A DNA stretch of 64,000 nucleotides from an uncultured Spirochaetales bacterium (lineage in GTDB: Bacteria; Spirochaetota; Spirochaetia; JAFGXN01): the NCBI GenBank assembly GCA_949289575.1, contig CASEOG010000001.1, positions 150,671 through 214,670 on the forward strand, read 5' to 3'. Positions 60,291-64,000 of this stretch are shown piece by piece. A model generated the notes under the pieces. It was given only the letters and a program-made list of their open reading frames with translations. It did no database searches and was not told the origin of the DNA. Both the position numbers and the translations under genes were made by a program. Within the stretch, counting starts at the first letter, position 1. Every line of letters starts with the position of its first letter.

Positions 60291-62189
60291 TTATGCGTTT
60301 GCAACGGCCTCGGTCATTGCTTCGACCGACAGACCGAATTCTTCCAAAAGTTCCTCCCGTGACGCATGCAGCGGAAAACATGACGGCAGTCCGTAAAAAC
60401 GGTACTCCGGCATCCGAGGTCTCAAAAAGAGCGGAGCCAGTGCTTCGCCGGCCCCTCCGGCTGCGGAAGCATCCTCAAAAAGGAGAACTTTCCTGTATTT
60501 TGCCGCAACGGAAAGAAAATAATCGGTATCAAACGGTTTGAGAGAACGCAAATCGTACACATCCGCCGGAGTTCCGGATGCCGCCGCGGCTTTTGCCGCG
60601 GCTGTTGCCTGCGGCAGCAGGGCTCCGCAGGAAATAATCAGGCGGTCGGCTCCCGCTGTTTCGACGGCAAAAGCACCCCGTCCCGGCTCGAACGGCGCTT
60701 CGTCCGCGGCCGGTTCGGGACAGAGGTCTTTCGCGATTCTGAGCATCACAGGATGGTCGGCCGCAAGAGCATAATCGAGCATTTGCCGCAGCTGCGTCCG
60801 GGTAGACGGCAGCAGCATATCCAAATAGGGCACCGGACGGTAAATCGAAACATCGAATATTCCCTGATGAGTCTCTCCGTCTCCGCCGACAAGACCGGCT
60901 CTGTCCAAAACAAAAATAACAGGCAATCTCTGAATCGCCGTATCGTGAATCACCTGATCGACTGCCCGCTGCATAAAAGTGGAATAAATGGCCACTACGG
61001 GACGGACTCCGGTTTTTGCCAGTCCCGCCGCAAACGTTACGGCATGTTCTTCGGTAATCCCGGTATCGTAAAAACGGTCCGGATACCTTTCCCGAAATTC
61101 GGCCAAACCGGCCCCCTCGGCCATAGCCGCAGAAATTCCGACCAGATTCTTCACCCGGGACCCCGTCTCCGTCATCCATTCCGAAAAACAGCTTGTATAA
61201 CTTTTTCCCGGCGCAACTGTCTGCGAAATACGTTTTCCGGCAGAGCGGCCGGACACCCCGTGGTAATGGGTCGGATCGGCTTCGGCTTCCGGCAGACCTT
61301 TTCCTTTTTTCGTCACGACATGAACCAGAACCGGCAGCGGCAGCTTTTTAACGCGGCGCAGAATTTTTTCCAGCCGCTGTTCGTTGTGCCCGTCAATCGG
61401 ACCGACATAAACAAATCCGAGATTGCCGAATAAATTTTCCTTCAACAGAAGAGCTTTTAACGCATTTCTCAGACGCTTTCGCAGATAAAAAACAAAACGG
61501 CCGACGAGGGGAATCCGCGGCAGCAGTCGGTCGACCGTATATCTGACTTTAAAGAAAAAAGAGGAAACCGCGAATCCTGTCAGTACCGAAGAAATCGGAC
61601 TGCGCAGGGTATGGCTCGAGAGGGCTCCCACATTCTTCCCGATTGACATGGCATTGTCATTCAGGACAACAATCAAATCACGATTCAGGAAGCCGGCGTG
61701 ATTAAACCCTTCGAAAGTCATTCCTCCGGTCAGGGCTCCGTCGCCGATCACCGCAACGACCTTCGATGAATCTCCCTGCAACCGCTTTCCTTCCAACAGA
61801 CCGAGCGCCGCCGAAACCGAATTGGATGCATGACCCGAAACAAAAGCGTCGTATTCGCTTTCATCGGGACGCGAAAAACCGGACAGCCCCCCTTTCTGTC
61901 GCAGAGTGGCAAATCCGGTTTTTCCGTGAGTTAAAATTTTATGGGCATAAGTTTGATGACCGACATCCCAGACGATCGAATCCTCGGGTAAGTCAAAAAC
62001 ACGATGGAGCGCAAGTGTTAATTCCACCGTGCCGAGACTGGAAGCCAGATGTCCGCCGTTGCGTGTCGTTACGTCTATAATCAGGCTTCTGAGCTCTTTG
62101 GCCAAATCTTTCAACTGATATCGATTCAGCTTTTTGACATCGGAAGGAGTCTCTATAAGAGATAAAACATCCTCCTTGTATTCTTTCAT
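60291..62189 (-). CDS. dxs: 1-deoxy-D-xylulose-5-phosphate synthase Dxs
   Basis: A 632-residue thiamine-diphosphate transketolase-like enzyme making DXP, the precursor of isoprenoids (MEP pathway) and of the thiazole half of thiamine. Motifs are IVWDVGHQTYAHKILTHG, GDGALTGGMTFEGFNHAG (TPP loop), YVGPIDGHNEQRL, GITEEHAVTFAAGLAKTGVRP and LDRAGLVGGDGETHQGIFD. The C-terminal part is complete. There is no strong Shine-Dalgarno, and the promoter is probably that of the small ribosomal-type gene 19 bases upstream. Both it and ThiG upstream in this genome use DXP. Confidence 0.95.
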   Translation of the reverse strand: MKEYKEDVLSLIETPSDVKKLNRYQLKDLAKELRSLIIDVTTRNGGHLASSLGTVELTLALHRVFDLPEDSIVWDVGHQTYAHKILTHGKTGFATLRQKGGLSGFSRPDESEYDAFVSGHASNSVSAALGLLEGKRLQGDSSKVVAVIGDGALTGGMTFEGFNHAGFLNRDLIVVLNDNAMSIGKNVGALSSHTLRSPISSVLTGFAVSSFFFKVRYTVDRLLPRIPLVGRFVFYLRKRLRNALKALLLKENLFGNLGFVYVGPIDGHNEQRLEKILRRVKKLPLPVLVHVVTKKGKGLPEAEADPTHYHGVSGRSAGKRISQTVAPGKSYTSCFSEWMTETGSRVKNLVGISAAMAEGAGLAEFRERYPDRFYDTGITEEHAVTFAAGLAKTGVRPVVAIYSTFMQRAVDQVIHDTAIQRLPVIFVLDRAGLVGGDGETHQGIFDVSIYRPVPYLDMLLPSTRTQLRQMLDYALAADHPVMLRIAKDLCPEPAADEAPFEPGRGAFAVETAGADRLIISCGALLPQATAAAKAAAASGTPADVYDLRSLKPFDTDYFLSVAAKYRKVLLFEDASAAGGAGEALAPLFLRPRMPEYRFYGLPSCFPLHASREELLEEFGLSVEAMTEAVANA

Positions 62190-62207
62190 ACGCCGGCCCG
62201 GTAACGT

Positions 62208-62297
62208 TTATTTTTTCTTATGTCTGTTCTTTCTCAGTTTCTTCTTTCGTTTATGAGTTGCAATCTTATGCTTTTTTCTTTTTCGTCCGCAAGGCAC
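62208..62297 (-). CDS. 29-residue basic protein with AURKAIP1/COX24-type ribosomal motif (bS22-like)
   Basis: A short gene: GTG at 62297 with AAGGAG nine to ten bases before it, stop TAA at 62208. The product begins MPCGRKRKKHKIATHKRKK and ends KNRHKKK; it is almost all Lys/Arg/His. The K-x-H-K-x-x-x-H-K-R-K-K pattern is that of AURKAIP1/COX24-domain proteins, whose relatives are ribosomal proteins (mycobacterial bS22, mitochondrial mS38). It sits 18 bases upstream of dxs and behind a good promoter, so it is probably expressed strongly and cotranscribed with dxs. Ribosomal role is inferred by family. Confidence 0.85.
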   Translation of the reverse strand: MPCGRKRKKHKIATHKRKKKLRKNRHKKK

Positions 62298-62326
62298 AGT
62301 CTTTCTCCTTATTCTGATTTCTTCAT

Positions 62327-62354
62327 ATTATGCATAACTCGGGGAAAAAGTCAA
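62327..62354 (-). promoter_or_regulatory. Promoter of the bS22-like gene and dxs
   Basis: On the minus strand TTGACT (62354-62349), 16-base spacer, CATAAT (62332-62327). Confidence 0.65.
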
Positions 62355-62392
62355 TTGATTTTCCCTTTTTCGGTAAGGAATTACGACGACTG

Positions 62393-63892
62393 TCAGCGCC
62401 GTTCTCTCTGATCCAGAATCTCTTCGGCGACAGCCCGCTCGTTCCACGGAATCTTTCCTTCGGCCGTGATAATACACGATTCATGCCCTTTCCCGAGAAG
62501 AATAACCGCGTCGTTTTCGGAGGCCGAAGCGATTGCTTTGCGTATAGCCTCTTTTCTGTCGGGAATCAGAAACAATGTTTCGTTTTCCGTTTTGTTCCTG
62601 ATTCCGGCAGCAATCTCTTTCAGGATGACATTTCGATCTTCCAATCGCGGATCTTCATCCGTCAATATAATGATATCGGCATAACGGGAGGCAATTTCTC
62701 CCTGAACGGGTCGTTTCTCCGTATCTCTTTCGCCGGCGCTTCCGAATACGGCAATCAGACGTCCGGAAACGGCCGCCCGCAATGCGGGGAAGACCGTTTC
62801 GAAAGCCCCCGGTGTGTGCGCATAATCGACTATAACCTGAAACGGCTGTCCCCGATCGATACGGTTCATTCGTCCGTTGACCGGTTGAAGCCGGGGAAGC
62901 AGCCCGATTAACCGGCTTTCCGGCTCGCCGGAAACGGCCGACGCCGCCGACACGGCCGCCATCAGATTCGAGATGTTAAAAAGCCCCGGCAGAACGGTCG
63001 CCGTCTCGAAAGTCCCGTCCTCTTTAACATGGAGACAAAATCGGGTCTCCGCTCCGTCGGTTTTTACACCGAAGGCGTACAAATCAGCCGCGGCATTTTT
63101 CATACTGTAAAACGACACCTGTTCGGGGCGGCACAATTCCGCAAAAAAAGAACCGTTCGAATCATCGGCATTAATGACGGCCCGCCCTCCCGGCTTCAGT
63201 TTTCGGAAAAGATTTCCCTTATCGTCGCGGTAACGTTCCATTGTGCCGTGAAATTCCAAATGCTCGTGAGAGAGATTGGTAAAAACGGCCGCATCGAACG
63301 AAACCGTTCCGAGACGGTTATTGACCGGCGACAGAGAATGGCTGGTTGTTTCCAGGACCGCTATTTCGGTTCCGGCTGCTGCCATTTCCGCCAAAAGCCG
63401 CTGCAGTTCGGGAGCTTCGGGCGTCGACTGCCGATACGGATTGGGTCGGATTTCATCACCGGCTTTATATTCGACTGTCGAAACAAAACCGCTTTTGTAT
63501 CCGGACAATTCCAGCAACTGATGAATCAGCGAAACCGTTGTCGATTTTCCGTCCGTACCGGTCACTCCGACAATCTTCATCTTTAATGCGGGATAATCGT
63601 AAAAAGCGGCCGAAATCGGCGCCATCGATCTCCGCGGAGAATCAACCCGAATCCAGGCAGCCCCGGGACGTTTTTCGACAGACGGATCGGAGTAAACCAC
63701 AGCGGCGGCCCCCGCATCGAGGGCCGCTCCGATAAACAGATGACCGTCACTGTGTGTTCCGTCGGTTGCAAAAAAAAGATTTCCCGGTTCGACCAGACGG
63801 GAATCGTAACATAACCCTGTAATGACCGTCTGCGGATCTCCGTAAAAATCGACGGCACCGGCAGCCGGGAGAATATCGTTTACAGTTTTCAT
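62393..63892 (-). CDS. murE: UDP-N-acetylmuramoyl-tripeptide synthetase MurE
   Basis: A 499-residue Mur ligase that adds the third, diamino, residue to UDP-MurNAc-L-Ala-D-Glu. The ATP loop is GVTGTDGKSTT (residues 109-119), STPEAPELQ (from 156) and YAHTPGAFE follow, and FGSAGERDTEKR and GKGHE are in the C-terminal half. The substrate-selecting motif, DNPR in meso-DAP enzymes, reads EDPR (413-416, TDEDPRLED). The change of Asn to Asp makes a non-DAP substrate likely; L-ornithine is known from treponemal walls and fits. TTAGGAG lies 12 bases before the ATG. Confidence 0.94.
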   Translation of the reverse strand: MKTVNDILPAAGAVDFYGDPQTVITGLCYDSRLVEPGNLFFATDGTHSDGHLFIGAALDAGAAAVVYSDPSVEKRPGAAWIRVDSPRRSMAPISAAFYDYPALKMKIVGVTGTDGKSTTVSLIHQLLELSGYKSGFVSTVEYKAGDEIRPNPYRQSTPEAPELQRLLAEMAAAGTEIAVLETTSHSLSPVNNRLGTVSFDAAVFTNLSHEHLEFHGTMERYRDDKGNLFRKLKPGGRAVINADDSNGSFFAELCRPEQVSFYSMKNAAADLYAFGVKTDGAETRFCLHVKEDGTFETATVLPGLFNISNLMAAVSAASAVSGEPESRLIGLLPRLQPVNGRMNRIDRGQPFQVIVDYAHTPGAFETVFPALRAAVSGRLIAVFGSAGERDTEKRPVQGEIASRYADIIILTDEDPRLEDRNVILKEIAAGIRNKTENETLFLIPDRKEAIRKAIASASENDAVILLGKGHESCIITAEGKIPWNERAVAEEILDQRERR

Positions 63893-63907
63893 ACTCAGAC
63901 TGTACTC

Positions 63908-64000
63908 CTAACTAAAATTCAGACAGAGCCCCTGATTTCGGCTATAAAAGCCCGATCGTCGGCGGCACACCCGCCCGAAGTCGTCAGCAGGTTTCCCGTA
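63908..64000 (-). CDS. Possible C-terminal end of an upstream gene
   Basis: Two minus-strand frames are open to the window edge here: one ends at TAG 63908-63910 and reads YGKPADDFGRVCRRRSGFY, the other ends at TGA 63919-63921 and reads TGNLLTTSGGCAADDRAF. Either could be the tail of a gene upstream of murE (often a penicillin-binding protein or ftsL in such clusters). I cannot decide between them and recognise neither. Confidence 0.25.
   Translation of the reverse strand, partial: YGKPADDFGRVCRRRSGFYSRNQGLCLNFS

Noticed and set aside
1..64000. tRNA or rRNA genes, CRISPR arrays, insertion sequences, prophage or attachment sites
   Set aside because: No cloverleaf, array of spaced repeats, transposase or integrase motif was found on either strand by eye; a covariance-model search could still find an RNA I missed.

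Overview
The window reads as a gene-dense chromosomal segment of a spirochaete, most likely a Treponema-like member of the Treponemataceae. This is inferred from four things: many lipoproteins with relaxed lipoboxes, a MurE whose substrate motif is not the diaminopimelate type next to a FemAB peptidyltransferase gene elsewhere in the window, a citramalate (not threonine) route to isoleucine, and a zinc-ribbon ribosomal protein L28. G+C is near 50 % by eye. I see no rRNA, tRNA, CRISPR array, transposase or prophage gene. The three largest gaps without a gene are 267, 201 and 173 bases.

Layout. 1-4300 (minus): a thiamine operon behind a TPP riboswitch, in the order thiS-thiG-thiH-thiF-thiD2/thiE-thiC, with rpmB upstream. 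4704-6896 (plus): a small unknown gene, murD and an XRE regulator. 6874-11172 (minus): the dus-metG-femAB operon. 11214-21296 (minus): an accessory block of seven lipoprotein genes, containing a diverged duplication of a two-gene unit (a small lipoprotein plus a large fibronectin-III-like lipoprotein). 21378-26814: a sodium:solute symporter, radC, a beta-propeller-like lipoprotein and glnS. 26811-30709 (minus): galK-sppA-pseudouridine synthase. 30797-36329 (plus): nagA, an amino-acid permease fused to a PTS EIIA domain, a radical SAM enzyme, tatD and an exported protein. 36260-38486 (minus): yggS, a membrane protein and rluD, all overlapping.

38688-46563: cysK, an orphan N6 DNA methylase, an alpha-L-fucosidase, a MIF-like tautomerase/nitroreductase/acidic exported protein operon and an acyltransferase. 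46831-48879: an InlB-repeat plus BspA-like leucine-rich lipoprotein. 49055-50779: a divergent NifU/IscU-like scaffold paired with a GGGtGRT-family protein of unknown function. 50946-52970: an EF-G. 53063-54828: a probable broken gene and another FN3-like lipoprotein. 54869-60275: cimA-leuC-leuD-leuB with a divergent LysR regulator. 60291-63892: dxs, a 29-codon basic ribosomal-type protein gene, and murE.

How the parts relate. Cell-wall genes (murD, murE, femAB) are consistent with a treponemal peptidoglycan that carries a non-DAP diamino acid and a peptide branch. Sugar genes (galK, nagA, alpha-L-fucosidase) suggest use of host-glycan sugars. The lipoprotein blocks are the main accessory, surface-oriented content. 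A recurring regulatory trait is a good promoter whose -10 hexamer ends only 5-8 bases before the start codon with no usable Shine-Dalgarno, which predicts leaderless mRNAs for murD, xre, yggS, the fucosidase, an FN3 lipoprotein and the LysR gene. The best candidates for undescribed biology are the duplicated FN3 lipoprotein locus, the NifU-like/GGGtGRT pair, the permease-EIIA fusion and the leaderless promoter class.
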